Below, in pieces: positions 1-8,293 of a stretch of DNA of 64,000 bases; positions within the stretch are counted from its first letter, which is position 1; each line of letters begins with the position of its first letter. The notes below the pieces were generated by a model that was not told the origin of the DNA, searched no databases, and saw only the letters and a program-made list of their open reading frames with translations. The DNA lies in the NCBI GenBank assembly GCA_902470475.1, contig CABRGT010000001.1, positions 55,672 to 119,671 on the forward strand. Reading direction: 5' to 3'. A program made the translations under genes and the position numbers. The DNA is from an uncultured Porphyromonadaceae bacterium. GTDB lineage: Bacteria; Bacteroidota; Bacteroidia; Bacteroidales; Muribaculaceae.

Positions 1-889
1 CGCACACACACTGACTCACGACGTATACCAGCAGACAGCGGCCAAGCTCGGGCCAGAAAGGATCGCCGCCACCTACCGAGGCTATATAGCAGACAATCGC
101 CACAGGTATCAGCGTCACATACTGGAAGTAAGGTATCAGGTACAGTATTCCGACCAGAATACCAAGAATTATGGCCATCGGAATTCCCACGATCGAAAAA
201 CCGATACAATACAAAATGGCCGCACACAGTGCTATAAGAGCCTGTCCGCGGAAATAGCGGTTCATGCTGAACTTTATGTCATCTCCGACTTTATATGCCA
301 CCGGACGGTATTTAGGCGGTACGAGCATACGGAAGCCCTTCATAAGATTCTTATAATCGAGCAGCACGAAGATCACATATATGAATGTCAGAAGCCATTC
401 AAGCGTATGCAGCAGGAAATCAAGGGTCTGTGCAATCAGCGACGATCCCTTGTCGACGATGCTCTGTAGATGGCCTTCTGCAAAAAGCTGCGACAGGCTG
501 TCGTAATTGATATACCGCATCACGAAATCATGCAGACTTTTCGGAATAAAAGGCACCGTAACCGTCTGCCCTACATTGCGCTTCATCATGTCCATAAGCT
601 GATCGAACTCGTCAATAACCATAGGCACGAAGAAATATCCCAGAATCGACAGAATCAGCGTCACTTCGAAAAGCGTCAGGAAGATAGCTATCGCGCGGCC
701 CTTCAGACGCAGCAATGTGCGCGTGTACTCCACAAGCGGTTCAAGAATGTAGGCTATCAGACAGGCAAGACAGAAGGGCAGCAGCACATTCTTCAGAGTG
801 TTGATAAGCCATATCGCGCCGATCACAAGCAGGCAGCCGATAATCATGCGCACCACGCGATCAAAGGTATATGGTCGTGAATGATTCAT
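1..889 (-). CDS. AI-2E/PerM-family membrane transporter (3' end cut by window)
   Basis: I translated this by hand from the minus strand. It begins MNHSRPYTFDRVVRMIIG and stays open to the window edge, so about 296 N-terminal residues are present and the C terminus is missing. The pattern is that of the AI-2E exporter/PerM permease family (PF01594): paired N-terminal hydrophobic segments, a long periplasmic-type stretch, then a hydrophobic block including FIYVIFVLLDYKNL and GILVGILYLIPYFQYVTLIP. The family exports small molecules or exchanges ions, and the substrate cannot be told here. Its ATG overlaps the TGA of the upstream HU-LysM gene (ATGA), which suggests translational coupling at the end of the umuDC-HU operon. 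Confidence 0.85.
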   Translation of the reverse strand, partial: MNHSRPYTFDRVVRMIIGCLLVIGAIWLINTLKNVLLPFCLACLIAYILEPLVEYTRTLLRLKGRAIAIFLTLFEVTLILSILGYFFVPMVIDEFDQLMDMMKRNVGQTVTVPFIPKSLHDFVMRYINYDSLSQLFAEGHLQSIVDKGSSLIAQTLDFLLHTLEWLLTFIYVIFVLLDYKNLMKGFRMLVPPKYRPVAYKVGDDIKFSMNRYFRGQALIALCAAILYCIGFSIVGIPMAIILGILVGILYLIPYFQYVTLIPVAIVCYIASVGGGDPFWPELGRCLLVYVVSQCVC

Positions 890-2172
890 AATTTATATTT
901 ACGGCTTAATTCATTCAACAGTTTCTGAGCCTTGGCGTCAGTCTCAGCTTCCGTCGCTCCGGCAAAACTCGATTTGGCCGGAATCACCACCCTCGTTCCG
1001 GGCGAGATCTGATTCGGATTATTCAGCTGGGGATTAGCGTTGTATATGAAAATCCAATAACTCTTCTTACCATAATGGTCACGTGCCATCGTGGTAAGGT
1101 AACGCGACTTCGTCACCGTGTCATACACAGGTTCCGTCGGCGCAGTCACTTCCGACGCAGCAGAAGAAGATGATGGTGTGGCCGAAGGTTCGGAGACAGG
1201 TCCGGCCGTGGCAGTAGCGGGATCCGTCGGCGGTTGTACCGTTTCCTGTTGTTCCTCCACGGGTTCGGCAACGGGAACTATCGGCTCGAATTCGCCTATA
1301 TCGATGGTCGTGGTATCGGTCGACGCCATACCACCGTCGGTATGATACTGACCGAGATGCTTTCCGGCAAAGTATCCGCCTACGACACCGATAATAAGAC
1401 CGCAAAGCGCACCCAGCACAAGCCAGAGTTTATGACTTGTGGATGATCCGCCATTCCCTTCATCATCGCTATAACGATGCGAATAATACTCACGGACAGG
1501 ATGCGGTTCGGGTTCGGGTTCAGGTTCAGGTTCGTATTCGGGTGCAGGCATAGGAGCATGTTGTGACTCAGACTCAGACTCAGACTCAGACTCAGGCTCA
1601 GACTCGGACTCAGACTCGGACTCGGGCTCGGGCACGGACGCAGGCTCATACGCGGGTTCGGACTCTGGCTCCGGAGCGGGCTTTGGAGCGGAAACGTATT
1701 CGGGTTCTGCCTCATGTTCTGCCTCATGTTTTGCCTCAGATTCAAGCATTGGAACGGCCTCGACAGCCCGCTCCTGCTCGTCCGCAGGCTCCGGTTCGGA
1801 ATCGGAGATGGGAGAGCGCTCCGGCAGGATTGTAGAAACCGTTGTTTCGTCAGATATCTCCTCTGTCGTGTCGGCCTGTCCGAGAATCGACTCTGTGACT
1901 CCATCGTTAAGTTCCACTGCCTCAAAAGCCGCAAAAGGTTCATTGGCGATTGCCGCAAGTTCAGGGTCGGCAAGAAATTTCACAGGCGACGCACTGTCAT
2001 CGTACGGCACAAATTCTCCTATACCTCTGATGATCACTTTTTCGCCGGCCGAAAGACCCTCTTCGATCTGCGCGAACATCTGATGCAGAAAACGCCGCAC
2101 AACGGCCTGATCGCTCCCGGTACGGGCGGCGATCATGGATATCAGTCTGGGCAGGTTTATTGTTTCATTCAT
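886..2172 (-). CDS. Membrane-anchored HU-like DNA-binding protein with acidic linker and C-terminal LysM domain
   Basis: Three parts can be read. Residues 1-80 resemble an HU/IHF-type DNA-binding fold (MNETINLPRLISMIAARTG, then a GVIIRG-like strand and IGEFVPYD). Residues about 120-235 are a low-complexity Glu/Pro/Ser linker with SESESE and PEPEPE runs. One transmembrane helix follows (about 248-270, LWLVLGALCGLIIGVVGGYF), then a Ser/Pro-rich spacer and a LysM-like module near the end (YLTTMARDHYGKKSYWIFIY, later NPNQISPGTRVVIP). Known relatives in Bacteroidales are annotated only as HU domain-containing proteins. I infer an inner-membrane protein with a cytoplasmic DNA-binding head and a periplasmic peptidoglycan-binding tail. 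The gene overlaps the HU gene upstream by 8 nt and the transporter downstream by 4 nt. Confidence 0.85.
   Translation of the reverse strand: MNETINLPRLISMIAARTGSDQAVVRRFLHQMFAQIEEGLSAGEKVIIRGIGEFVPYDDSASPVKFLADPELAAIANEPFAAFEAVELNDGVTESILGQADTTEEISDETTVSTILPERSPISDSEPEPADEQERAVEAVPMLESEAKHEAEHEAEPEYVSAPKPAPEPESEPAYEPASVPEPESESESESEPESESESESESQHAPMPAPEYEPEPEPEPEPHPVREYYSHRYSDDEGNGGSSTSHKLWLVLGALCGLIIGVVGGYFAGKHLGQYHTDGGMASTDTTTIDIGEFEPIVPVAEPVEEQQETVQPPTDPATATAGPVSEPSATPSSSSAASEVTAPTEPVYDTVTKSRYLTTMARDHYGKKSYWIFIYNANPQLNNPNQISPGTRVVIPAKSSFAGATEAETDAKAQKLLNELSRKYKL
1505..1637. repeat. Two hexanucleotide repeat tracts inside the HU-LysM linker
   Basis: One tract (about 1505-1533) repeats GGTTCG/GGTTCA and the other (about 1565-1637) repeats GACTCA/GACTCG with minor variants. 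They encode Pro-Glu and Ser-Glu dipeptides on the minus strand. The six-base period keeps the frame, so slippage would change the linker length without breaking the protein. Confidence 0.8.
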
Positions 2173-2446
2173 GGCTGTTCAGTTTTTTACGCAGCATTGC
2201 CGCGGCATGGAATTCTACCGTGATCTGCGGTGGCAGAAGTACCCGCCGCCCGCTGGCACGGTCGACCGTTATCTCTTCATCAGCCTTTACGGGCTCGAAA
2301 CTGCCGAACGACGGCACGGCAACCGTTGTCATCGTACGCGCTGATTCCTGCAGAATATCTGCCAGTGCGTCGATCAGTTCCCCGACACGCTTCGGAGTCA
2401 TATCAAGACTCTTGGCCAGCTTTGCATTGAATATTTTTGAATCCAT
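2165..2446 (-). CDS. HU family DNA-binding protein
   Basis: At 93 residues this is the usual length of an HU/IHF subunit. It starts [16 protein letters not shown], continues with the HU-like helices (RVGELIDALADILQES) and the strand motif VAVPSFGSFEPVKADEE, and ends in VEFHAAAMLRKKLN. HU proteins bend and compact DNA as dimers. The arm region lacks the classic GRNP motif (here DRASGRRVLLPP), so this is one of the divergent Bacteroidota HU paralogues. Its ATG shares a base with the umuC stop (TAATG) and its end overlaps the next HU-LysM gene, so the two HU-type proteins are probably co-expressed and could form mixed dimers (inference). Confidence 0.88.
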   Translation of the reverse strand: MDSKIFNAKLAKSLDMTPKRVGELIDALADILQESARTMTTVAVPSFGSFEPVKADEEITVDRASGRRVLLPPQITVEFHAAAMLRKKLNSHE

Positions 2447-3726
2447 TACACTCTGATTTGAGGTGTTTTAACTATAATAATATCTTTAAAACGCGACGAA
2501 TACAGCTTCGAACGGCGCTCGCCTCTTACAAGACATTCGGCCGGTTCGTAGGATGCTATATGCACCGTATCGCGCGCTATCGAATTCGCATTTATACCAT
2601 CGAGCACGTCCATCAGCCTATGCCGCCGCGCGCGCTCCTCCTCCGTACTGAAGAGCGACTTGCGGATCGCCTGCTCATCAACAAGCTCACTGATCACAAT
2701 ACCGGCCTTTTTGTACGAATAGCCCCTGCGGTAGATCGACCGCAGGCACTCTACGGCCGTCGACGTAATGGCCATCGTGTCGTTGGCTGCCTCGGCAAGT
2801 CTCCGACATGCCGAATTGCAGTACTGTTCCATATCATCCCGGAACGCATTCGTATGTATGAACACCGACAGCGAGACAGCCGCCAGATGCCGCTCCCGTA
2901 GCTTGCGTGAAACGATCGTGGCAAAAAGTGCCACAGCCTTCCGCAAATCGTCAAATTCCGTAAGCATCGTACCGAACGAGCGCGAGCAGCACATCTGTTT
3001 CTGCGGCGGATCGATCATCTCTGTGTCGATACACGACTGCCCGTTGAGTTCACGCCACGTCCGCTGCAGAGCCACATTAAATGTCCGGAGCACATCTTCG
3101 GCCGGCATATCGGCCAGGTCAAGCGCCGTGTCTATGCCCATCTGCATCATGCGCCGCGATATTCGGCGCCCTACACCCCACACATCTCCAACAGGAAGCA
3201 GCGACAGTGCCTTGCGCCGGGCTTCATCCGTACCAATCATGCAGACGGACCGATAGCCGGGATATTTTTTCGCATAGCGGGCGGCGACCTTGGCAAGCGT
3301 CTTGGTGGAAGCGACTCCGATTGAGACCGGTATACCCGTGTCACGACGCACCCTGCGCACTATGTGACGACCGAATTCAGGAAGTTCAGTCGGATCCCAT
3401 CCGTCCAGATGCAGAAAGGCCTCGTCAATAGAATAGATCTCAATTTCAGGCACCAGCGACGATAAGGTCGCCATCACACGGTTCGACATGTCGCCGTAAA
3501 GCCTGTGGTTGCCCGACAGGACCTCCACTCCATGGCGGTCGCACAGCGTCTGAATCCTGAAATACGGATCGCCGCGTTTCAGCCCCAGAGCCTTGGCCTC
3601 GTTGCTCAGAGCCACGGCGCATCCATCGTTGTTCGACAGAACCACCACAGGCCTGCGGCGCAAGGCCGGCGCAAACACACGTTCGCACGACACGAAGAAA
3701 TTATTGCAGTCGACCAGTCCGTACAC
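2446..3726 (-). CDS. umuC: Y-family DNA polymerase, UmuC-like (Pol V catalytic subunit)
   Basis: This 426-residue protein has the full UmuC layout. The palm carries [11 protein letters not shown] (Asp6) and [13 protein letters not shown] (Asp101, Glu102), which supply the metal-binding acidic residues. Helix-hairpin-helix-like motifs near [12 protein letters not shown] follow, then a little-finger region, and the C terminus is typical of UmuC rather than DinB. It performs error-prone translesion synthesis with processed UmuD. It lies 9 nt downstream of the umuD-like gene and runs into the HU gene, so the polymerase, its activator and an HU protein appear to be one operon. No LexA box is recognisable. 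Confidence 0.95.
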   Translation of the reverse strand: MYGLVDCNNFFVSCERVFAPALRRRPVVVLSNNDGCAVALSNEAKALGLKRGDPYFRIQTLCDRHGVEVLSGNHRLYGDMSNRVMATLSSLVPEIEIYSIDEAFLHLDGWDPTELPEFGRHIVRRVRRDTGIPVSIGVASTKTLAKVAARYAKKYPGYRSVCMIGTDEARRKALSLLPVGDVWGVGRRISRRMMQMGIDTALDLADMPAEDVLRTFNVALQRTWRELNGQSCIDTEMIDPPQKQMCCSRSFGTMLTEFDDLRKAVALFATIVSRKLRERHLAAVSLSVFIHTNAFRDDMEQYCNSACRRLAEAANDTMAITSTAVECLRSIYRRGYSYKKAGIVISELVDEQAIRKSLFSTEEERARRHRLMDVLDGINANSIARDTVHIASYEPAECLVRGERRSKLYSSRFKDIIIVKTPQIRV

Positions 3727-3735
3727 GTCCTTTTA

Positions 3736-4197
3736 TCAGCGTTTTGCCCGCGGATGCCGGCGATGTTGCTTTATCGTGTATGTCACCACACCCCACACCT
3801 CGAACTGTGATTCCGGTGTGACCAATATAGGATCGAACGACTCGTTCGACGGAATCAGGCGCACCTCTCCGTCGCCGAGCGATATGCGCTTCAGCGTGAA
3901 ATCGCCGTCGAGACAGCACACAGCCAGATCGCCGTCCGACGGTTCTATCGAGCGGTCTATCACAAGTATGTCGCCCGGCTCTATGCCGTCGCCTATCATC
4001 GATTCGCCCGACACACGGCCATAAAACGTGGCCGCAGGATGTCGGATCAACTCACGGTTGAGGTCTATCGACTCGTTGATATAGTCCTGGGCAGGCGAGG
4101 GAAAACCTGCCTGTATGCCCTGGTCGGCATAAGGCAGAGCCAGATGGCTCGACAAGTCGGGAGTATATATCTCAAGTTCAGTTTCCGCCTTTGTCAT
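3736..4197 (-). CDS. umuD: UmuD-like S24 self-cleaving protease (Pol V accessory subunit)
   Basis: At 153 residues it matches the short UmuD type rather than full LexA, since it has no helix-turn-helix domain. A likely autocleavage site is Ala30-Gly31 in IQAGFPSPAQDY. The Ser/Lys dyad is visible as Ser66 in GESMIGDGIEPGD and Lys103 in GDFTLKRIS. The family is cleaved when stimulated by RecA filaments and then activates UmuC. The position directly before umuC supports the call. It starts 20 nt after the glycosyltransferase stop, so it may also be reached by read-through from that gene. Confidence 0.93.
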   Translation of the reverse strand: MTKAETELEIYTPDLSSHLALPYADQGIQAGFPSPAQDYINESIDLNRELIRHPAATFYGRVSGESMIGDGIEPGDILVIDRSIEPSDGDLAVCCLDGDFTLKRISLGDGEVRLIPSNESFDPILVTPESQFEVWGVVTYTIKQHRRHPRAKR

Positions 4198-4217
4198 TGT
4201 CGGAGAGAGGATGTGAT

Positions 4218-5159
4218 TCAGTCAAACAATTCTTCCTTTATAGCGTATCTCGGGCGGCGCTTCACCTCTAAGTATATTTTTCCGATATACTCGCCGAGTA
4301 TGCCGATCGACATGAGTATCAGCGATCCGAGAAACCATACCGACAGAATCAGCGACGTCCAGCCACTCACGGCCGAGCCTGTGAAATACGACACCAGCAC
4401 CCATACGGCCACCACTATGTCGATCAGCATCAGCAACAGACCGACAAGGAAGATTAAAGTCATCGGCTTGGCCGTGAACGAGGTCACGCCGTCGACAGCC
4501 AACGACAACATCTTGCTGAGCGGATACTTGCTCTCGCCTATCTCTCGGGCCGGTCGCGGATACTCCACGACAGCCGTCTTCAGTCCCAGTTGCGGCACTA
4601 TGCCGCGCAGGTACATGGATCTCTCGCCGTATTCAGCCAGCAGATGCAAGGCCCGGTTGCTCATCAGACGGTAATCGGCATGATTCGGGATGGTCTCTAC
4701 GCCCATTTTCTGCATAAGCTTGTAGAACATCCCCGCCGTGCCGCGTTTGAACACCGTGTCCTTGTCGCGGTTAGACCGCACACCGAACACAATCTCGCAA
4801 CCTTTATTGTATTCCGAGATCATCTTCTCGATCGCCGACGGATCGTCCTGCAGATCGGCGTCCATCGTCACACATGCGTCGCAACGGTCCATCACCGATT
4901 CAAGCCCGGCGATCAGTGCGGCCTGCTGTCCGCGGTTGTGGGCCAGCGAAATGCCTTTCACACGCGGATCCATGGCATGAGTCTCGCTCACGATCCGCCA
5001 CGTGTCGTCCCTGCTGCCGTCATCTACAAGGAAGATGTATGAATCATCAGAGATCAGTCCGCGCGACACGAGCCGCTCCATCAGCCCAAGCATCACCTCG
5101 AGCGTATGCGGCAGTATTTCCTGCTCGTTGTAGCAGGGCATCACTATTGACAGGCGCAT
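4218..5159 (-). CDS. Family 2 glycosyltransferase with two C-terminal membrane helices (GtrB/DPM1-like)
   Basis: The N-terminal GT-A domain has MRLSIVMPCYNEQEILPHTL, the nucleotide-binding VDDGSRDDTW, and the metal-binding TMDADLQDDPSAI. Two transmembrane helices follow at about 225-290 (PMTLIFLVGLLLMLIDIVVA and LILSVWFLGSLILMSIGILG), then a short basic tail. This architecture belongs to enzymes that move a hexose or aminosugar onto undecaprenyl (or dolichyl) phosphate at the inner membrane, such as GtrB and ArnC. The sugar cannot be deduced. It lies between proS and umuD on the same strand, and a long palindrome separates it from proS. Confidence 0.9.
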   Translation of the reverse strand: MRLSIVMPCYNEQEILPHTLEVMLGLMERLVSRGLISDDSYIFLVDDGSRDDTWRIVSETHAMDPRVKGISLAHNRGQQAALIAGLESVMDRCDACVTMDADLQDDPSAIEKMISEYNKGCEIVFGVRSNRDKDTVFKRGTAGMFYKLMQKMGVETIPNHADYRLMSNRALHLLAEYGERSMYLRGIVPQLGLKTAVVEYPRPAREIGESKYPLSKMLSLAVDGVTSFTAKPMTLIFLVGLLLMLIDIVVAVWVLVSYFTGSAVSGWTSLILSVWFLGSLILMSIGILGEYIGKIYLEVKRRPRYAIKEELFD

Positions 5160-5194
5160 ATATCTTACTCCTCCGTTTCCGGCATTTAGGCAGT

Positions 5195-5226
5195 CCGCAG
5201 ACGGCTGTCCGGACAGCCGTCTGCGG
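5195..5226. terminator. 32-nt perfect palindrome after proS, probable transcript-end hairpin
   Basis: CCGCAGACGGCTGTCC is followed at once by its exact reverse complement, giving a 16-bp stem with no spacer (in RNA a few central bases would form the loop). It sits just past the proS stop and before the next minus-strand gene. There is no T-run, so an intrinsic terminator is likely but unproven. A dyad operator for the glycosyltransferase is the alternative. Confidence 0.55.
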
Positions 5227-5241
5227 TACTGTGATTTATAA

Positions 5242-6723
5242 TTAATAAGCGCGGGCGATGATCACACGGCGCTTGGACGGCTTTCCTGTGACCATGCACA
5301 CGCCTTCCTCCTCCTCGCCTTCGAGAGGTATACAGCGGATCGTGGCCTTGGTCTCGGCCTTGATGCGTTCCTCGGTCTCGGTCGTGCCGTCCCAATGGCA
5401 GAGGAAGAAGCCGCCGTCCTCGATCTTTTCCTTGAACTCGTCGTACGAATCACACTTATAGACACGACTGTCGCGCATCTTAAGCGCTTTTTGATAGATA
5501 TTGTTCTGTATGTCCTCGAGCAGGGTGTTGACGGTATCGGCGATTCCGGCCAGCGGCAGCGTCTCCTTTTCGAGAGTGTCACGACGCATGACTTCAACGG
5601 TGCCGTTCTCAAGATCGCGGGCGCCGATGGCCAGACGCACGGGCACACCCTTGAGTTCATAGTCGGCAAACTTGAAGCCGGGGCGGCGCTTGTCATCGTC
5701 ATCGTATTTTACGCTGATGCCCAGCTGTCCCAGGCGTTCCACGATCGGCATCACGGCCTCGGTGATGGCAGCCAGCTGCTCGGCATTTTTCGATATAGGC
5801 ACGATCACCACCTGGATCGGCGCCAGATGCGGCGGAAGCACCAGGCCGTTATCGTCGGAGTGGGCCATGATCAGCGCGCCCATCAGGCGCGTCGACACAC
5901 CCCAGGAGTTGGCCCATACGTATTCGGGCTTGTTTTCCTTGTTGACGAAAGTCACATCGAAGGCCTTTGCGAAATTCTGGCCCAGATTGTGCGACGTACC
6001 CGACTGAAGGGCCTTGCCGTCCTGCATCATCGATTCGATGGTATAGGTGTTCAGGGCGCCTGCGAACCGTTCATTAGCCGTCTTCACGCCGATGATCACC
6101 GGCAGAGCCATATAGCGGCGGCAGAATTCGGCATAGAGGTTGATCATCTGCACTGTGCGCTTCTCCGATTCCTCGGCCGTGGCATGGGCGCAGTGGCCCT
6201 CCTGCCATAGGAATTCGGCCGTACGCAGGAACATGCGCGTGCGCATCTCCCAGCGCATCACATTGCACCACTGGTTGCATATCACGGGAAGATCGCGGTA
6301 GGAATGTATCCAGTTCTTGTATGTGCCCCAGATAATGGTCTCCGAAGTAGGACGTACGATCAGTTCTTCTTCAAGTTTGGCTTCAGGATCTACGATCACA
6401 CCGGTGCCGTTGGGGTCGTTCTTGAGACGGTAGTGGGTCACTACAGCGCACTCCTTGGCGAAACCTTCCACATGCTCGGCCTCGCGACAGAGAAACGACT
6501 TCGGAATCAGCAGCGGGAAATAGGCGTTCTTCACTCCTGTTTCCTTGAACATGCGGTCGAGTGTCTGCTGCATTTTTTCCCATATAGCGTAGCCGTAGGG
6601 CTTGATCACCATACAGCCGCGCACTGCCGACTGCTCTGCCAGATCGGCTTTTACCACAAGTTCATTATACCACTGCGAATAATTTTCCTGGCGCTTGGTC
6701 AGGTGTTGTAGTTCTATTGCCAT
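5242..6723 (-). CDS. proS: Prolyl-tRNA synthetase (archaeal/eukaryotic-type)
   Basis: This 493-residue class II synthetase charges tRNA-Pro. Motif 2 is recognisable around [20 protein letters not shown], preceded by [17 protein letters not shown], and the anticodon-binding domain starts near [14 protein letters not shown]. It lacks the insertion editing domain of the long bacterial form, so it is the shorter ProS type 3 common in Bacteroidota. The C terminus ([12 protein letters not shown]) ends with the Tyr typical of this type. A TAACTTTG promoter element lies about 40 nt upstream of the ATG, and a palindrome follows the stop. Confidence 0.96.
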   Translation of the reverse strand: MAIELQHLTKRQENYSQWYNELVVKADLAEQSAVRGCMVIKPYGYAIWEKMQQTLDRMFKETGVKNAYFPLLIPKSFLCREAEHVEGFAKECAVVTHYRLKNDPNGTGVIVDPEAKLEEELIVRPTSETIIWGTYKNWIHSYRDLPVICNQWCNVMRWEMRTRMFLRTAEFLWQEGHCAHATAEESEKRTVQMINLYAEFCRRYMALPVIIGVKTANERFAGALNTYTIESMMQDGKALQSGTSHNLGQNFAKAFDVTFVNKENKPEYVWANSWGVSTRLMGALIMAHSDDNGLVLPPHLAPIQVVIVPISKNAEQLAAITEAVMPIVERLGQLGISVKYDDDDKRRPGFKFADYELKGVPVRLAIGARDLENGTVEVMRRDTLEKETLPLAGIADTVNTLLEDIQNNIYQKALKMRDSRVYKCDSYDEFKEKIEDGGFFLCHWDGTTETEERIKAETKATIRCIPLEGEEEEGVCMVTGKPSKRRVIIARAY

Positions 6724-6760
6724 ATTAAATCGTTCGTTGTTTTCCTTTCGTATTAATGTG

Positions 6761-6768
6761 CAAAGTTA
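6761..6768 (-). promoter_or_regulatory. -7 promoter element of proS
   Basis: Read on the minus strand the bases are TAACTTTG, an exact TAnnTTTG match about 38 nt before the proS ATG. No clear -33 TTTG is found at the standard distance, so the call rests on the -7 box and its position. Confidence 0.65.
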
Positions 6769-6829
6769 AGCATTTTTTTACAATTCCGGAGCCATTATAT
6801 ATAATAATGAGGCGAGATACCGCTGACGG

Positions 6830-7447
6830 TCACTTCACTTTGACGCCTGCGGCCCGCAGCATCTCCACATCGGGAATGACGATGAATTCCACACGGCGGT
6901 TGATCGCGCGGTTGGCCAGCGAGTTGTCGGGCTGCAGCGGCTCATCGTGGGCAAGGCCGTAGGGTATCACATTGGTCTCTTTCTGATCGGCGAGCTGCCA
7001 CAGATAGTCGTCGATGGCATTGGCGCGCGCAGCCGAGATCGAGTCACTGTAAGCCTCGTCGCCGGTATCATCCGTGTGGACGGCCACAAGCATCTTGTAT
7101 CTGCCAGGCTCGCGCACTACCGTCGCAAATGGCTTCAGCACACCTCCTGCCGACTGTTTGAGCGCCACAGCCCCGGGAGCAAAAAGCTTTTCGCACGGAA
7201 CTGTCACGCGGAGTACTTCGCCGTTGCGCGTCAGCTCGGCGGCATAGCCGTCCTTCACGAAATAACGGCGCAGCTGGTCCATGGCACTCGCCACATAGTT
7301 GTGCGCCTTCTGCGGAACTGCCGGCACGGCCATATTTTCCGACACACTCATGTCGAGATTGTCAGGGGCTTCCTGTCCCGACCCTGTCAGCGGCAGAACA
7401 GCGACGGCCAGGCCTGCTATTACCAAAGAGGAAAGAATCTTTCGCAT
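6830..7447 (-). CDS. OmpA-family outer-membrane/peptidoglycan-associated protein
   Basis: A signal peptide (MRKILSSLVIAGLAVAVLPL) precedes a 180-residue secreted protein. The C-terminal half is an OmpA-like peptidoglycan-binding domain: VAVHTDDTGDEAYSDSIS, then ISAARANAIDDYLW and the ending LANRAINRRVEFIVIP, which carries the conserved Asn-Arg-Arg-Val-Glu. No beta-barrel precedes it, so it probably tethers or senses the cell wall from the periplasm. It follows the small acidic gene by 29 nt on the same strand and may be the last gene of the DUF4290-rimM unit. Its partner is unknown. Confidence 0.88.
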   Translation of the reverse strand: MRKILSSLVIAGLAVAVLPLTGSGQEAPDNLDMSVSENMAVPAVPQKAHNYVASAMDQLRRYFVKDGYAAELTRNGEVLRVTVPCEKLFAPGAVALKQSAGGVLKPFATVVREPGRYKMLVAVHTDDTGDEAYSDSISAARANAIDDYLWQLADQKETNVIPYGLAHDEPLQPDNSLANRAINRRVEFIVIPDVEMLRAAGVKVK

Positions 7448-7476
7448 TGTTCAATAATATGTTTTTATCGGACCGG

Positions 7477-7761
7477 TTACAGACCCGACTCATAATCAAG
7501 ATATGCACGTACCAGCGGCTCGACATCGTCGGCGGCCACATTGGCGCCGCGGTCCCTGGCCAGCATACGCTTCACATAGGCCACCAGGTCGGCGGGATCC
7601 ACCTCGTCATCGTCATCCGCATCGACATCGATTTCAAGCAGTCCGTTCGACTCATAATAGTCATATATCATATCTATGATATTGAGCAGTTCGTTGTCGT
7701 CGTAGGCGGTACCGGCGGCTGCCTGCATGGCCTTTACCGCGTCATTCTCATCAAAGTCCAT
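7477..7761 (-). CDS. Small acidic protein of unknown function
   Basis: I do not recognise a family. The 94 residues are strongly acidic (EIDVDADDDDEVDPADL in the middle) and predicted helical, with two copies of a weak pattern ending in Leu-Val-x-Ala-Tyr (DLVAYVKRML and PLVRAYLDYE), which suggests two related helical hairpins. It starts 4 nt after the rimM stop and is probably co-transcribed with rimM and DUF4290. No signal peptide or membrane segment is visible. Codon use and GC match the neighbours, which argues for a real gene. Confidence 0.75.
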   Translation of the reverse strand: MDFDENDAVKAMQAAAGTAYDDNELLNIIDMIYDYYESNGLLEIDVDADDDDEVDPADLVAYVKRMLARDRGANVAADDVEPLVRAYLDYESGL

Positions 7762-7765
7762 AGCT

Positions 7766-8293
7766 TCACTTGTTTAATTCAATCAGACCTTCGGGCAATT
7801 GCAGGGACAGATAGCGGGCTTCGGGATCGAATTCGATCAGCAGCTCGTCATGATAAGGCACTATCACCTGGCGTCCGGACGTATCGCACGCATATATCAG
7901 AACGTTTGCCGTCGAATCGTCGACCGACTCGATCGTCCCGACCGGGATGTCGCCGTCGCGCAACTCATATCCTACCATGTCCGACAGATAGACGCCTTCT
8001 TCATCATCCTCCGCGGTGTGAGGCAGACGGGCTGCGGGATAGTACACATCGTGCATGGCCAGGGAGGCGGCCGCGTTCTCATTGTCCGCGCCGTCGAACC
8101 TCACAAGCCAGTCGGCGCCCCGCGGCCGCGACGCGGCCACGAAAAACGGCACATATATGCCCTCGATGTCGAGCACCATGAATCCGAGTTCTTCGGGCGT
8201 ATAGCGTCCGTCAAGCTCGAGCTGAAGCTCGCCCTTGATGCCATGCGGCTTATAAAGCCTGCCTATCTGCTGCAGCTCGCTCCGTCTGATCAT
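7766..8293 (-). CDS. rimM: Ribosome maturation factor RimM
   Basis: The N-terminal RimM domain is clear in IGRLYKPHGIKGELQLEL, and a PRC-barrel-like C-terminal half is seen at VYLSDMVGYELRDGDIPVG and VIVPYHDELLIEFD. The 175 residues are the normal size. RimM helps assemble the 30S subunit head through ribosomal protein uS19. Its ATG overlaps the stop of the DUF4290 gene (ATGA). The genes trmD and rpsP that often neighbour rimM elsewhere are absent here, as is common in Bacteroidota. Confidence 0.95.
   Translation of the reverse strand: MIRRSELQQIGRLYKPHGIKGELQLELDGRYTPEELGFMVLDIEGIYVPFFVAASRPRGADWLVRFDGADNENAAASLAMHDVYYPAARLPHTAEDDEEGVYLSDMVGYELRDGDIPVGTIESVDDSTANVLIYACDTSGRQVIVPYHDELLIEFDPEARYLSLQLPEGLIELNK

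Noticed and set aside
1505..1637. Possible CRISPR-like repeat array
   Set aside because: The units are six bases with no spacers and encode an in-frame Pro/Glu/Ser linker.
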